Position numbers and translations under genes: made by a program. A stretch of 33,772 nucleotides of DNA from Loigolactobacillus rennini DSM 20253 (GTDB lineage Bacteria > Bacillota > Bacilli > Lactobacillales > Lactobacillaceae), in NCBI RefSeq assembly GCF_001436505.1, contig NZ_AYYI01000009.1, positions 1-33,772 on the forward strand, read 5' to 3'. Shown piece after piece: positions 25,673-33,772 of the stretch. Numbering within the stretch: position 1 is the first letter of the stretch; each line of letters opens with the position of its first letter. The notes beneath the pieces were generated by a model. That model ran no database searches. It saw only the letters and a list, made by a program, of their open reading frames with translations, and was not told the DNA's origin.

Positions 25673-27448
25673 ATGGCTACAGAATATCTTGAACATAAAT
25701 TAACCTTATTACCGCCATTGCCGGGCTGTTATTTAATGAAAAACCGTGATGGCAAGATTATTTACGTTGGTAAGGCTAAGAATTTAAAAAATCGAGTTCG
25801 GTCTTATTTTAAAAGTCATCATGAAGGTAAAACAGCTTTATTGGTTTCTGAGATTCGGGATTTTGAGACTATCATTACTTCGACAGATAAAGAAGCTTTT
25901 TTGCTGGAGATTACGCTAATTCAAAAGCATCAACCGCACTATAATATTAAATTAAAAAAAGGAACAGGTTATCCGTACATTAAGATTACCAATCAGCGCG
26001 ATCCCCGTATGTTGATTACCGGTGATGTTAAAAAAGACGGTGGCTATTATTTTGGCCCTTATCCCAACGTGCATGCTGCAGAAGAGACATTGAACTTTTT
26101 ACAAAAGGTTTACCCATTACGGCGCTGTAATGGCCGTCAGAAGCGTCCTTGTTTATACTATCATATGGGGCAATGTTTGGGTGCTTGTTTTCGAGAAGTA
26201 CCTAAAAGTGAATATAATGCGCAAATTCGTAAAATTAAACGCTTCTTAAATGGTCAGGTTAGCGACATTAAACATGAATTACAGGATAAAATGCAAGCAG
26301 CAGCTGCAGAGCTACATTTTGAACGGGCAGCTGAATTGCGTGATCAATTACGCTATATTGAAGCCACTGTTGAAAAACAAAAGATTATTTCAAACGACCA
26401 CACGCCGCGAGATATTTTTGGTTACTATATGGATAAAGGCTGGTTATCAGTGCAAATCTTTTTTATCCGGCAAGCTAGATTGATTAAACGTGAGAAACGG
26501 CTATTTCCGTGCATCAATACGCCGGAAGAAGAGTTAGAAAGTTTTATCTTGCAGTTTTACAAACGGAAAAATAATGTGCTGCCTAAGGAAATTTTAGTTC
26601 CTAAAGGGTTGAATCAAAAAGTTCTGGCGGATATTTTGCAGGTTAATATTCGTACCCCACAGCGGGGACAAAAGCGTGCTCTGATGCAGATGGCAAACAA
26701 AAATAGCCGGCTAGTGTTGGAGGAAAAATTCCGGTTAATGGAATTGGACAACTCCCACACGCTAGGGGCTGTTCAAGAATTAGTCGATGTATTACAAATT
26801 ACTTCTGCCCATCGAATTGAAGCTTTCGACCATTCGAATATTCAAGGGACTGATCCGGTTTCTGCGATGGTTTGCTACATTGATGGGGAACCCGCTAAAA
26901 AAGAATACCGTAAGTATAAAATTAAATCGGGTGATGGAGCGAATGAAGCGTTAAATACACAGGAAGTGATTCGCCGTCGTTACTCCCGGTTGTTGAAAGA
27001 GCAACAGGCTTTGCCAGATTTGATTTTAATGGACGGTGGCGAAATTCAAATTCATGCGGCTAAAGAAGTGTTGGAAGATGAATTGGGACTGAACATTCCA
27101 GTGGCTGGCATGGTTAAAAATGAACATCATAAAACGGCATCGTTGATGTACGGTCCAGAAGATAAGAAAATGGATTTAGATCCTAAAAGTGAAGGCTTTT
27201 ATTTGTTACAGCGGATTCAAGACGAGGTGCACCGATTTGCCATCACTTTTCACCGGCAATTACATGGTAAGCATTCTTTAAGTTCTCAATTAGATCAGAT
27301 TCCTGGTGTTGGACCTAAAACAAGAGTTAAATTGCTACGCCACTTTGGGTCGCTCAAAAAATTACGAGCGGCTTCTGTCGCTGATTTACATGAAGTGGGG
27401 GTTTCAAAAACAGTTGCGCAAACAATTAAATTATCCCTGAAAGTTTAA
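25673..27448 (+). CDS. uvrC: Excinuclease ABC subunit C
   Basis: A 591-residue nuclease that makes both incisions in nucleotide excision repair after UvrA and UvrB load on damaged DNA. An N-terminal GIY-YIG nuclease (GCYLMKN at about 18 and IYVGKAKNLKNRVRSYF at about 30) makes the 3' cut. A cysteine segment (CNGRQKRPCLYYHMGQCLGAC), a UVR helix pair (about 200-240), the RNase H-like endonuclease with FDHSNIQGTDPVSAMV and LILMDGG, and a helix-hairpin-helix tail (LDQIPGVGPKTRVKLL) follow. It starts at ATG 25673 after AAAGG; TTG 25664 touches that site. It is monocistronic. Confidence 0.97.
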   Translation: MATEYLEHKLTLLPPLPGCYLMKNRDGKIIYVGKAKNLKNRVRSYFKSHHEGKTALLVSEIRDFETIITSTDKEAFLLEITLIQKHQPHYNIKLKKGTGYPYIKITNQRDPRMLITGDVKKDGGYYFGPYPNVHAAEETLNFLQKVYPLRRCNGRQKRPCLYYHMGQCLGACFREVPKSEYNAQIRKIKRFLNGQVSDIKHELQDKMQAAAAELHFERAAELRDQLRYIEATVEKQKIISNDHTPRDIFGYYMDKGWLSVQIFFIRQARLIKREKRLFPCINTPEEELESFILQFYKRKNNVLPKEILVPKGLNQKVLADILQVNIRTPQRGQKRALMQMANKNSRLVLEEKFRLMELDNSHTLGAVQELVDVLQITSAHRIEAFDHSNIQGTDPVSAMVCYIDGEPAKKEYRKYKIKSGDGANEALNTQEVIRRRYSRLLKEQQALPDLILMDGGEIQIHAAKEVLEDELGLNIPVAGMVKNEHHKTASLMYGPEDKKMDLDPKSEGFYLLQRIQDEVHRFAITFHRQLHGKHSLSSQLDQIPGVGPKTRVKLLRHFGSLKKLRAASVADLHEVGVSKTVAQTIKLSLKV

Positions 27449-27451
27449 AGC

Positions 27452-27490
27452 AAAAAGACAGTGGCAACTATTTTGCCACTGTCTTTTTTA
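27452..27490 (+). terminator. Bidirectional terminator between uvrC and fruA
   Basis: A perfect 16-bp stem (27452-27467 with 27473-27488) with A-run left and T-run right. It ends uvrC on the plus strand and the fru operon on the minus strand. Confidence 0.93.
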
Positions 27491-27498
27491 CCGATAAT

Positions 27499-29478
27499 TT
27501 ATTTTGCAGCCTCTGTTTTATTCAGAGCTGGCCGCCATAAACCTAAAATAACGCCAGCAATGATTGCACCGATCACGACTGCGATTAAATAAAAGAGCCA
27601 ATTTGTTGCTAAAGGTGTCACCCAAATACCACCATGAGGTGCAGGGACACTAACTTGCCAGAGCTGGGTTAGTCCACCACCGACAGCAGCACCCACTAGA
27701 CTCGATGTGATGACATGGAGTGGGTCAGATGCTGCAAATGGAATTGCGCCTTCTGTAATGAAAGAAACACCTAAAATATAGTTGGAAATACCAGCTTTAC
27801 GCTCATCTGCTGTAAATTTGTTCTTCCAAAATGTGGTGGCAATAGCAGTCGCCAATGGTGGAATCATGCCACCAACCATAACTGCTGCCATTAATTTACC
27901 TTCACCGGTACTAGTATAAACACCAATGGCAAAAGTGTAAGCTGCTTTGTTGAAAGGACCACCCATATCAATGGCCATCATACCACCTAAAACGGTGCCT
28001 AACAGAATTGAATTACCCGTGCCCATACTGTTTAAGAATACGGTCAAAGCGTGGTTGATTACGGCAAAAATCGGATCCACGATGAAATACATTAAGAAAC
28101 CAACAATCAGCAAACCTAAAATTGGGTAGAAAATCATGGGTTTTAGACCGTCTAAAGATTTTGGTAAATTACGGAAAACACGTTTTAACCAAACAACCAC
28201 GTAACCGGCAATAAAACCGGCTGCTAAACCGCCTAAGAAACCAGCAACACTAGAAGTTTTAACCACACTAGCAGCTGCTGTATTGGCCATGAAGCCACCG
28301 ACAAAACCAGGCATTAATGCTGGCCGATCACCGATGGAAACGGCAATATAAGCTGCTAATACTGGAATTAAGAAGCTAAACGCCCAATTACCAATGCTAT
28401 TTAAGAAAATAAATGTGGTTGAGTGTGGGCCAACAGTTTGTTCTACCATAAAGGAAATCGCCATTAAAATCCCACCGCCAACGACAAATGGTAACATGTT
28501 GGAGATACCATTCATCAAATTGGCGTAAATGTTACTCCAAACAGATTTCTTTTCTTCTTCATTATCTGCTGGGCCTTGTTCATCTTCACCTTTAGCGTGA
28601 TAAATTGTGCCCTTTTGCGCTAATGTTTCATTAATTAATTCTTCGGGCTTCTTAATGCCATCGATCACTGGTCGGTTTAATAAGTGTTTACCCGCAAAAC
28701 GAGCCATTTTCACTTTTTTGTCTGCTGTGATGATAACACCTGTTGCTCGTTTGATGTCTTCTGGTGTTAGCCGGTGTTTAATGCCTTCAGAACCATTAGT
28801 TTCGACTTTAATGTCCACGTTCATGGCTTCAGCTTGTTTTTTTAAAGCGGCTTCTGCCATGTAAGTGTGGGCGATACCAGTTGGGCAAGCAGAAACGGCA
28901 ACGATAAATGGTCGTTCTTCCTCAGGCTTCGCTGTTTTTGCTGCGGTTTTAGCAGTTTTAGCAGCTGCTTGACTGTCAGCTGCAGCGCTGCTGGCACTTT
29001 CTTGTGCGTCTTTAGCTTCCTTCGCTGCTTGAGCGTCGGCAAATAATTGTTGCACATCTGCTGGTGTTTGAGCTTTTTTCAAAGCGGCAACTAAATCTGG
29101 GTTAATCAATAAACTGGATAAAGCAGCTAGTGCTTGTAGATGGGTATTATTAGCGCCTTCCGGGGCTGCGATCATGAAAAATAAATGCACTGGCTGGCCA
29201 TCTAAAGCATTAAAATCCACGCCTTTATTGCTTTTAGCGAAAAGGACAGTTGCCCGGGTAACTGCTTTGTCTTTAGCGTGGGGCATTGCAATGCCATCGC
29301 CGATACCAGTTGTTGATTCATTTTCACGTTTCAAAATATCTTGTTTGTAAAGATTTTCGTCATCGATGATGCCTTTTGTATAGTATTGATGGACCATTTC
29401 GTCGATTGCTTCTGCTTTGGTAGTCGCTTTTAGATCCATAATCATGACGTCTTTAACAAGTAGGTCACGAATGTCCAT
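27499..29478 (-). CDS. fruA: PTS fructose transporter subunit IIABC
   Basis: A 659-residue phosphotransferase permease that takes up fructose as fructose-1-phosphate. Domain order is IIA, IIB, IIC. IIA (about 1-145) carries phospho-His H67 in GIAMPHAKD; an Ala/Lys-rich linker (about 146-188) follows; IIB (about 190-290) carries phospho-Cys C198 in VAVSACPTGIAHTYMAEAA; IIC (about 315-655) is the membrane channel. It starts at ATG with AAGGAG upstream on the minus strand. It is the last gene of fruR-fruK-fruA, 42 bases after fruK. Confidence 0.96.
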   Translation of the reverse strand: MDIRDLLVKDVMIMDLKATTKAEAIDEMVHQYYTKGIIDDENLYKQDILKRENESTTGIGDGIAMPHAKDKAVTRATVLFAKSNKGVDFNALDGQPVHLFFMIAAPEGANNTHLQALAALSSLLINPDLVAALKKAQTPADVQQLFADAQAAKEAKDAQESASSAAADSQAAAKTAKTAAKTAKPEEERPFIVAVSACPTGIAHTYMAEAALKKQAEAMNVDIKVETNGSEGIKHRLTPEDIKRATGVIITADKKVKMARFAGKHLLNRPVIDGIKKPEELINETLAQKGTIYHAKGEDEQGPADNEEEKKSVWSNIYANLMNGISNMLPFVVGGGILMAISFMVEQTVGPHSTTFIFLNSIGNWAFSFLIPVLAAYIAVSIGDRPALMPGFVGGFMANTAAASVVKTSSVAGFLGGLAAGFIAGYVVVWLKRVFRNLPKSLDGLKPMIFYPILGLLIVGFLMYFIVDPIFAVINHALTVFLNSMGTGNSILLGTVLGGMMAIDMGGPFNKAAYTFAIGVYTSTGEGKLMAAVMVGGMIPPLATAIATTFWKNKFTADERKAGISNYILGVSFITEGAIPFAASDPLHVITSSLVGAAVGGGLTQLWQVSVPAPHGGIWVTPLATNWLFYLIAVVIGAIIAGVILGLWRPALNKTEAAK

Positions 29479-29520
29479 AATGGTAACACTCCTTTTTCTA
29501 TGGTGGTTTAATTTAAAAAA

Positions 29521-30438
29521 TTAATCGGTGTAAGGCGTAATTTTAATTGTCTTTTGGACAGCTGTAATTTTAGCCTTAACCGCTAAATCTTCAGAAAATG
29601 CTGTTGCACTGCCACAAGCTAAGCCGGTTGCAAAGCTTTTAAGGGGATCTTGGGTTTGACTAAAAGTTCCGACAAACCCAGCAATCATTGAATCACCCGC
29701 ACCGACAGAATTAATGACTTTTCCTTTAGGTGCAGTTGATTTGTAAACTTGTTGTGGTGTAATAAGAAAAGCGCCAGCATCGGCCATTGAGACCAAAACA
29801 TGTTTTGCGCCCATTTTTAACAATTTACGGCCGTATTTAACAATTGCAGCATCATGATCTAAGTTGACATTAAATAATGCAGCTAGTTCATGTTGATTAG
29901 GCTTAACTACTAAAGGATGAGCACTTAACGTATCTAATAAGGCTTGGCCCGTTGTATCAATGACGAATTCTGCCTGATGAGCTTGAATTAAGGGAATTAA
30001 ATCCCGGTAAAAACTTTCAGGTAATGCTGGAGGTAAACTACCAGACATGACTACAATGTCGCCTGGTTTTAACTGTTTAAACTTAGCTTTAAATGCTTTT
30101 TGAGCGGCTGCTGTAATTTCAGGTCCTTGACCGTTAATTTCAGTTTCTTCAGCGGCTTTAATTTTGACATTGATTCTAGTATCGGCCGTAATCGGTGTGA
30201 AATCAGTGGTCAGGTGCTCTGTTGTTAATTTTTGCTGGACAAAGTTACCAGTGAAACCGCCAAGAAAACCCCAAGCAGTATTTTTAACTGTTAGTTGGTT
30301 TAAAATTCGGGAAACATTGATACCTTTACCACCAGGTAATTTTGCATCATACTGCATACGGTTGACTTGTCCTAGCGTGAGCCGGGGTAAACGGACAATA
30401 TAATCAATTGATGGATTAACCGTAATGGTATAAATCAT
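29521..30438 (-). CDS. fruK: 1-phosphofructokinase
   Basis: A 305-residue PfkB-family kinase that converts fructose-1-phosphate to fructose-1,6-bisphosphate, feeding glycolysis. The N terminus MIYTITVNPSIDYIV, the sugar-binding LPGGKGINVSRIL (about 34-46) and the C-terminal PfkB signature NSVGAGDSMIAGF, with the catalytic Asp in GAGD, are clear. It starts at an ATG overlapping the fruR stop (ATGA), with GGAGG inside fruR, so the two are translationally coupled. Tagatose-6-phosphate kinase is a relative, but the fruR and fruA neighbours favour fructose. Confidence 0.96.
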   Translation of the reverse strand: MIYTITVNPSIDYIVRLPRLTLGQVNRMQYDAKLPGGKGINVSRILNQLTVKNTAWGFLGGFTGNFVQQKLTTEHLTTDFTPITADTRINVKIKAAEETEINGQGPEITAAAQKAFKAKFKQLKPGDIVVMSGSLPPALPESFYRDLIPLIQAHQAEFVIDTTGQALLDTLSAHPLVVKPNQHELAALFNVNLDHDAAIVKYGRKLLKMGAKHVLVSMADAGAFLITPQQVYKSTAPKGKVINSVGAGDSMIAGFVGTFSQTQDPLKSFATGLACGSATAFSEDLAVKAKITAVQKTIKITPYTD

Positions 30439-31190
30439 TTAATCGCCTCCAAAATATCTGTTTGTTGTTGATATTGATCGAGTTGTCGCTGAGTCAGATG
30501 ATCGGTCACAATTGTTGCTTGTGCTAAATGACCAAATTTAGTAAAAGTAACTTGGTCGAATTTAGTGTGATCAGCTAGAATAATGGCCATTTCTGCTTGT
30601 GCAATGGCTGTTCGTTTAATTGCGGCTTCATCAGGATCTGGTGTTGTGAAGCCATAATGTAAATGAATCCCATTGGTGCCCAAAAAAACTTTGTTAAAGC
30701 GGTACTGTTGGAGCGCGGCGACACTATCTGCACCAACCACGGCTTTGGTGACATTTTTTAACTGACCGCCAATTAAAAAACAGCGAATGTCGTAATCGGC
30801 TAATAATGATGCATGGTTAACGCCATTAGTGACTACGGTTAAATTCGCAATTGGCTTTAGATGCGGGATCATCGCCAAAGTGGAAGTGCCAGCGTCAAGG
30901 AAAATCACATCCTGTGGTGTTAAACAAGAAACCGCTAATTTAGCTAAGCTTTCTTTTTCAGCAACACTTTGATTAGATTTTTCACTGACCGCGAGTTCTG
31001 TTTGCAAAGTTGCAACCCGTTTAGCACCACCGTGAACGCGGACCAATAAACCCGCTTCTTCCATTAACTGCAGGTCACGTCGAACAGTTGATTCAGAGGC
31101 ATGGGTTTCACTGATGAGATCATGTAATTTAATGATAGCGTGCTGTTTTAGTTGGTTTAAAATAAATTGATGACGTTCTTCAGTAAGCAA
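30435..31190 (-). CDS. fruR: DeoR-family transcriptional regulator of the fructose operon
   Basis: A 251-residue repressor of the DeoR family. The N-terminal winged helix is seen in LTEERHQFILNQL and SETHASESTVRRDLQLMEEAGLLVRVHGGA. A sugar-phosphate sensor domain follows (AVSCLTPQDVIFLDAGTST, FLGTNGIHLHYGFTTPDPDEAAIKR). Fructose-1-phosphate is the usual inducer. I start it at TTG 31190, 8 bases after GGAGG on the minus strand, giving MLTEERHQF like homologues; a longer in-frame start 28 codons upstream would run through the promoter and ribosome binding site. Confidence 0.94.
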   Translation of the reverse strand: MLTEERHQFILNQLKQHAIIKLHDLISETHASESTVRRDLQLMEEAGLLVRVHGGAKRVATLQTELAVSEKSNQSVAEKESLAKLAVSCLTPQDVIFLDAGTSTLAMIPHLKPIANLTVVTNGVNHASLLADYDIRCFLIGGQLKNVTKAVVGADSVAALQQYRFNKVFLGTNGIHLHYGFTTPDPDEAAIKRTAIAQAEMAIILADHTKFDQVTFTKFGHLAQATIVTDHLTQRQLDQYQQQTDILEAIK

Positions 31191-31245
31191 CCGGCTCACC
31201 TCCACGCAAGTTAGTTTACAGCTAAAAACATTCAAAATCAATATA

Positions 31246-31274
31246 AAACTACCAAATTCAGTCAAAAACGTCAA
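31246..31274 (-). promoter_or_regulatory. Promoter and possible operator of the fru operon
   Basis: On the minus strand TTGACG (31274-31269) and TAGTTT (31251-31246) with 17 bp between. A second TTGAC lies 9 bp further on (31265-31261). Such closely spaced repeats could be FruR half-sites. I saw no good catabolite (cre) site. Confidence 0.45.
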
Positions 31275-31351
31275 TCGGCAATAATTTGTTTGGTTTTTTA
31301 ACTTGGGAATGGTAATCGATACACAATTTTAACAGTTTACATTGTTTTTAA

Positions 31352-31360
31352 TGTTAAAAT
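31352..31360 (+). promoter_or_regulatory. Extended -10 promoter for obgE
   Basis: TGT precedes TAAAAT (31355-31360). TTAACA (31329-31334) is 20 bp away, too far for a normal -35. Transcription would start near 31367, some 135 nt before obgE. Confidence 0.5.
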
Positions 31361-31374
31361 GAAAAGTAAACGCA

Positions 31375-31403
31375 AGGTGCTTGTAGACAGCTACCTGTTT
31401 TTT
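31375..31403 (+). terminator. Terminator-like hairpin in the obgE leader
   Basis: AGGTGCT (31375-31381) pairs with AGCTACCT (31389-31396) with one bulged T, and G plus six T follow (31397-31403). It begins only about 8 nt after the expected start point. No plus-strand gene lies upstream, so it may be an attenuator or end a very short RNA. A possible later promoter, TTTACA (31405-31410) with TTTATG (31428-31433), would avoid it. Confidence 0.4.
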
Positions 31404-31502
31404 CTTTACAATTGGTTAAATGTGAATTTTATGTACGAACACGATCATTAACTTAGATATTAGAACGACATTAATGCTTTTTAAATTAGAGGAGGAAACA
31501 AT

Positions 31503-32795
31503 TTGTTTATAGATCAAGTAAAAATCACGGCTAAAGCAGGTCGTGGTGGCGACGGTATGGTCGGATTCCGGCGGGAAAAATTTGTCCCGTTTGGTGGGCC
31601 TGCCGGTGGTGATGGTGGCCGTGGTGGCAACATCATTTTAAAAGTTGATGAAGGACTAAGTACCTTGATGGACTTTCGCTACAAACACATTTTTAAAGCG
31701 GCAGATGGCGGCAAGGGAATGCATAAGAGTATGACTGGTCGTGGCGCTAAGGATACCTATATTAGTGTGCCACCGGGTACAACAGTCCGCTCAGTGGATA
31801 CCAACCAACTTTTAGGTGATTTAACTGAAGAGGGCCAAGAATTAGTGATTGCTCGCGGTGGTCGTGGTGGACACGGTAATGTACATTTTGCAACTGCAAA
31901 GAATCCGGCGCCAGAAATTGCTGAAAATGGTGAGCCAGGTGAAGAGACCCACATTAATCTCGAATTAAAATTATTAGCAGATGTTGGTCTAATTGGTTTT
32001 CCTTCTGTTGGAAAATCGACTTTACTGTCGGTTATTACAAGTGCAAAACCTAAAATTGGTAACTATCATTTTACAACGTTAGTGCCGAATTTAGGTATGG
32101 TTAGCTTAGCAGATGGTCGTAGTTTCGCCGTTGCGGACATGCCTGGTTTAATTGAAGGCGCTGCAAATGGGGTTGGCTTAGGGATTGAGTTTTTACGCCA
32201 CATTGAACGTACTCGAGTATTGTTACATTTAGTCGATATGAGTGGTGTTGATGAGCAAAATCCGTTAACCGATTATCAGAAATTAAATCATGAATTAGTT
32301 AAATATGACCCGAATTTGCTTAAACGACCTCAAATTATTGTAGCTACTAAAATGGATATGCCAGCTAGTCAGTCTAATTTAACGTCGTTTAAAAAGCAAC
32401 TTGATCAAGCAGGCGTTCAAGCACCAGTCTATCCAATTGCCGCGATTAATCATCAAGGGGTTAAAGCATTATTAAACCAAACAGCTGATTTGTTGGCTAA
32501 GACACCTGCTTTTCCAATTACGGATGCAACAGATGCTGATGTGGAGCAGGTTTATGATTACCAGCAAGAAAAGACACCGTTTAAAGTTACGCGTGATTCT
32601 GAAGGTGTTTTTGTCATCAGTGGGGAAAAAGTTGAACGGCTCTACCAAATGGCTAACTTAGATCATGATGAGAGTGTTATGCGTTTTGCTCGGCAGCTAC
32701 GTGGTTTAGGAATCGATGATGCTTTGCGTGCTAAAGGTGCCAAAAATGGTGATTTAGTACGGCTTGATGATTTTACTTTTGAATTTCTCGATTAA
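31503..32795 (+). CDS. obgE: GTPase ObgE/CgtA
   Basis: A 430-residue essential GTPase linking 50S maturation, the (p)ppGpp response and cell cycle. The glycine-rich Obg fold spans about 1-157 ([23 protein letters not shown]). The G domain has P-loop GFPSVGKST at 165-173, DMPGLIEGA and TKMD. The C-terminal OCT domain, found in Firmicutes and some other groups, ends [12 protein letters not shown]. The start is TTG 31503, 7 bases after a perfect AGGAGG (31490-31495). Confidence 0.97.
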   Translation: MFIDQVKITAKAGRGGDGMVGFRREKFVPFGGPAGGDGGRGGNIILKVDEGLSTLMDFRYKHIFKAADGGKGMHKSMTGRGAKDTYISVPPGTTVRSVDTNQLLGDLTEEGQELVIARGGRGGHGNVHFATAKNPAPEIAENGEPGEETHINLELKLLADVGLIGFPSVGKSTLLSVITSAKPKIGNYHFTTLVPNLGMVSLADGRSFAVADMPGLIEGAANGVGLGIEFLRHIERTRVLLHLVDMSGVDEQNPLTDYQKLNHELVKYDPNLLKRPQIIVATKMDMPASQSNLTSFKKQLDQAGVQAPVYPIAAINHQGVKALLNQTADLLAKTPAFPITDATDADVEQVYDYQQEKTPFKVTRDSEGVFVISGEKVERLYQMANLDHDESVMRFARQLRGLGIDDALRAKGAKNGDLVRLDDFTFEFLD

Positions 32796-32812
32796 ATGAG
32801 GGTCAAAAATGG

Positions 32813-33724
32813 GTGTGGCAAATATTGCAACATAAAAAAAGATTAGCCAACAGTCGTTACATTACGGGAATCAACGGATTGCGGACGCTTGCTGTTGGTG
32901 GCGTTATTTTGTATCACCTCATCCCGTTTCGGGTTCCTGGTGGTTTCTTAGGTGTGGTGATCTTTTTAGTTTTAACGGGTTATTTGTTGACAGATTTATT
33001 GGTCCAAGAATGGCAGCAAAATGGGAAGGTTAATTTGTTAGGGTTTTATCGCCGGCGGATTAAGCGACTTTACCCTGCGTTAGTTACCATGCTGTTTGCG
33101 ACTGCAGCTTATATGACTTTGTTTCAGCGTCAGTTATTGGCGCAGTTACGGGGAATTTTGTGGAGTAATTTGCTTTATGTTTATAATTGGTGGCAAATTT
33201 TTCACGGACAGTCTTATTTTGACCGATTTGCTAACAACGAATCACCGTTCACTCACCTTTGGACGTTGTCAATCGAGGGCCAGTTATATTTAATTTGGCC
33301 AGTTCTAATTGTCAGTTTAATTTTGTTGTTTAAACGGCGCCGGCGCATTGCCCAAGCATTATTTGGATTGGGCTTACTTTCGGTTTTATTGATGGCTTGG
33401 TTGTATGTTCCCGGGCATGATCCCAGCCGTGTGTACTATGGCACTGATACTCGCTTATTTGCGGTGTTATTTGGCGCAGCTTTGGCATTTATTTGGCCCA
33501 GTACTAAATTACGGCAAAAAATTGACCGCCCCCAGCGTTGGTTGCTAAATAGCATTGGTGTTCTCACTTTTGTTGCGATTTTGGGCTTGTATTTAGTAAC
33601 CGATCCACAAGGCCGCTTTGTTTATCGCGGTGGGATGGGGTTGTTTACAGGATTAGTGGTTTTGTTAACAGCAACCGTTGTTCATCCTGGTGCCCAGTGG
33701 CTAACTAATCCAATTTTTAGGTAG
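32813..33724 (+). pseudogene. Truncated acyltransferase (OatA-like), probably cut by an insertion sequence
   Basis: A 303-residue N-terminal part of a membrane acyltransferase-3 protein. Motifs: GINGLRTLAVGGVILYH, with the family histidine; YRRRIKRLYPAL; FTHLWTLSIEGQLYLIWP. About eight membrane helices remain. Family members of the OatA type, which O-acetylate peptidoglycan muramic acid and give lysozyme resistance, run to about 600 residues with a C-terminal SGNH domain. Here the frame stops after TNPIFR, just where homologues continue with Trp-Ile-Gly, and the following bases look foreign. The start is GTG 32813 with GAGGGT upstream, 17 bases after obgE. The remaining product is unlikely to be a complete enzyme. 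Confidence 0.75.
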
Positions 33725-33772
33725 CGTCAAGAATCTTGTGTAAATGAAATGCCTTCGTACATATAATATGTA
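33721..33772. mobile_element. Probable terminus of an insertion sequence (IS256-like)
   Basis: The last 52 bases break the acyltransferase reading frame and contain TCAAGAATCTTGTGTAAATG. As I remember them, ends of IS256/Mutator-type elements carry a TTGTGTAAA stretch near the tip. No transposase is visible because the window stops here. The junction near 33721 and the stop right after it support an insertion. Family assignment is from memory and uncertain. Confidence 0.5.

Larger units (their letters stand above)
31191..31502. other. 312-bp divergent gap between fruR and obgE
   Basis: The gap holds the fru promoter on the minus strand, the obgE extended -10 promoter, and the terminator-like hairpin on the plus strand. 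Bases 31411-31489 show no further structure that I can support apart from the weak -10 candidate near 31430. No gene is seen. Confidence 0.6.

Noticed and set aside
31200-31345. Possible catabolite (cre) site in the fru promoter region
   Set aside because: TGTAAACTGTTAAA on the minus strand resembles cre but lacks the central CG and the terminal CA.
1-33772. CRISPR array, tRNA or rRNA genes, prophage or defence island
   Set aside because: No regularly spaced repeats, no cloverleaf or rRNA segments, and every long frame belongs to a housekeeping or transport family.

Overview
The window is core chromosome of a low-to-moderate GC Gram-positive bacterium, almost certainly a member of the Lactobacillaceae (Lactobacillus in the old broad sense). 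Gene order supports this: ylaN-ftsW-pyc-ylbF-ylbG-rsmD-coaD-sepM-comEA-comEB-comEC-holA, then rpsT/rpsO-RNase J-TPR-tuf-tig-clpX-engB. So do the protein sequences (EF-Tu with DAPGH and NKTD, UvrC, ClpX), the strong AGGAGG-type ribosome binding sites, frequent TTG and GTG starts, and classical sigma-A promoters. The species cannot be fixed from sequence alone.

Layout. 1-246 holds the terminator of an upstream gene and an extended -10 promoter. 247-8076 is a dense rightward run: the iron-linked regulator YlaN, the septal glycan polymerase FtsW, pyruvate carboxylase (anaplerotic oxaloacetate), YlbF and YlbG, 16S rRNA methyltransferase RsmD, CoaD (CoA synthesis) and the PDZ-Lon protease SepM. 8166-12621 is an apparently intact late-competence DNA-uptake cluster (comEA, comEB, comEC) followed by holA. 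rpsT then lies on the minus strand, divergent from rpsO. A 472-bp gap with RNA-like folds precedes an RNase J paralogue that has lost two metal-binding histidines, as in RNase J2. A TPR protein, tuf, tig, clpX, engB and a MazG-like hydrolase follow, most with their own promoter and terminator.

From about 22.2 kb the strand changes more often. queT, a queuosine-precursor transporter component, is on the minus strand behind a clear class-I preQ1 riboswitch whose 3' tail runs into the ribosome binding site. A 45-residue lysine-rich protein, also minus, sits beside it. A polar amino-acid ABC transporter (substrate-binding/permease fusion plus ATPase) and uvrC are on the plus strand. The fruR-fruK-fruA fructose operon is on the minus strand. 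obgE follows with a terminator-like hairpin in its leader.

The last gene is an acyltransferase of the OatA type that stops after 303 residues. The final ~50 bases look like the end of an insertion sequence, probably IS256 family, so the window (perhaps a contig) appears to end inside a mobile element that cut this gene. No CRISPR array, prophage, tRNA, rRNA or defence island was seen. I found no convincing new multigene system. The best leads are the structured leader candidate before the RNase J2-type gene, the obgE leader hairpin, the small lysine-rich protein, and the phased repeat ahead of the amino-acid transporter.
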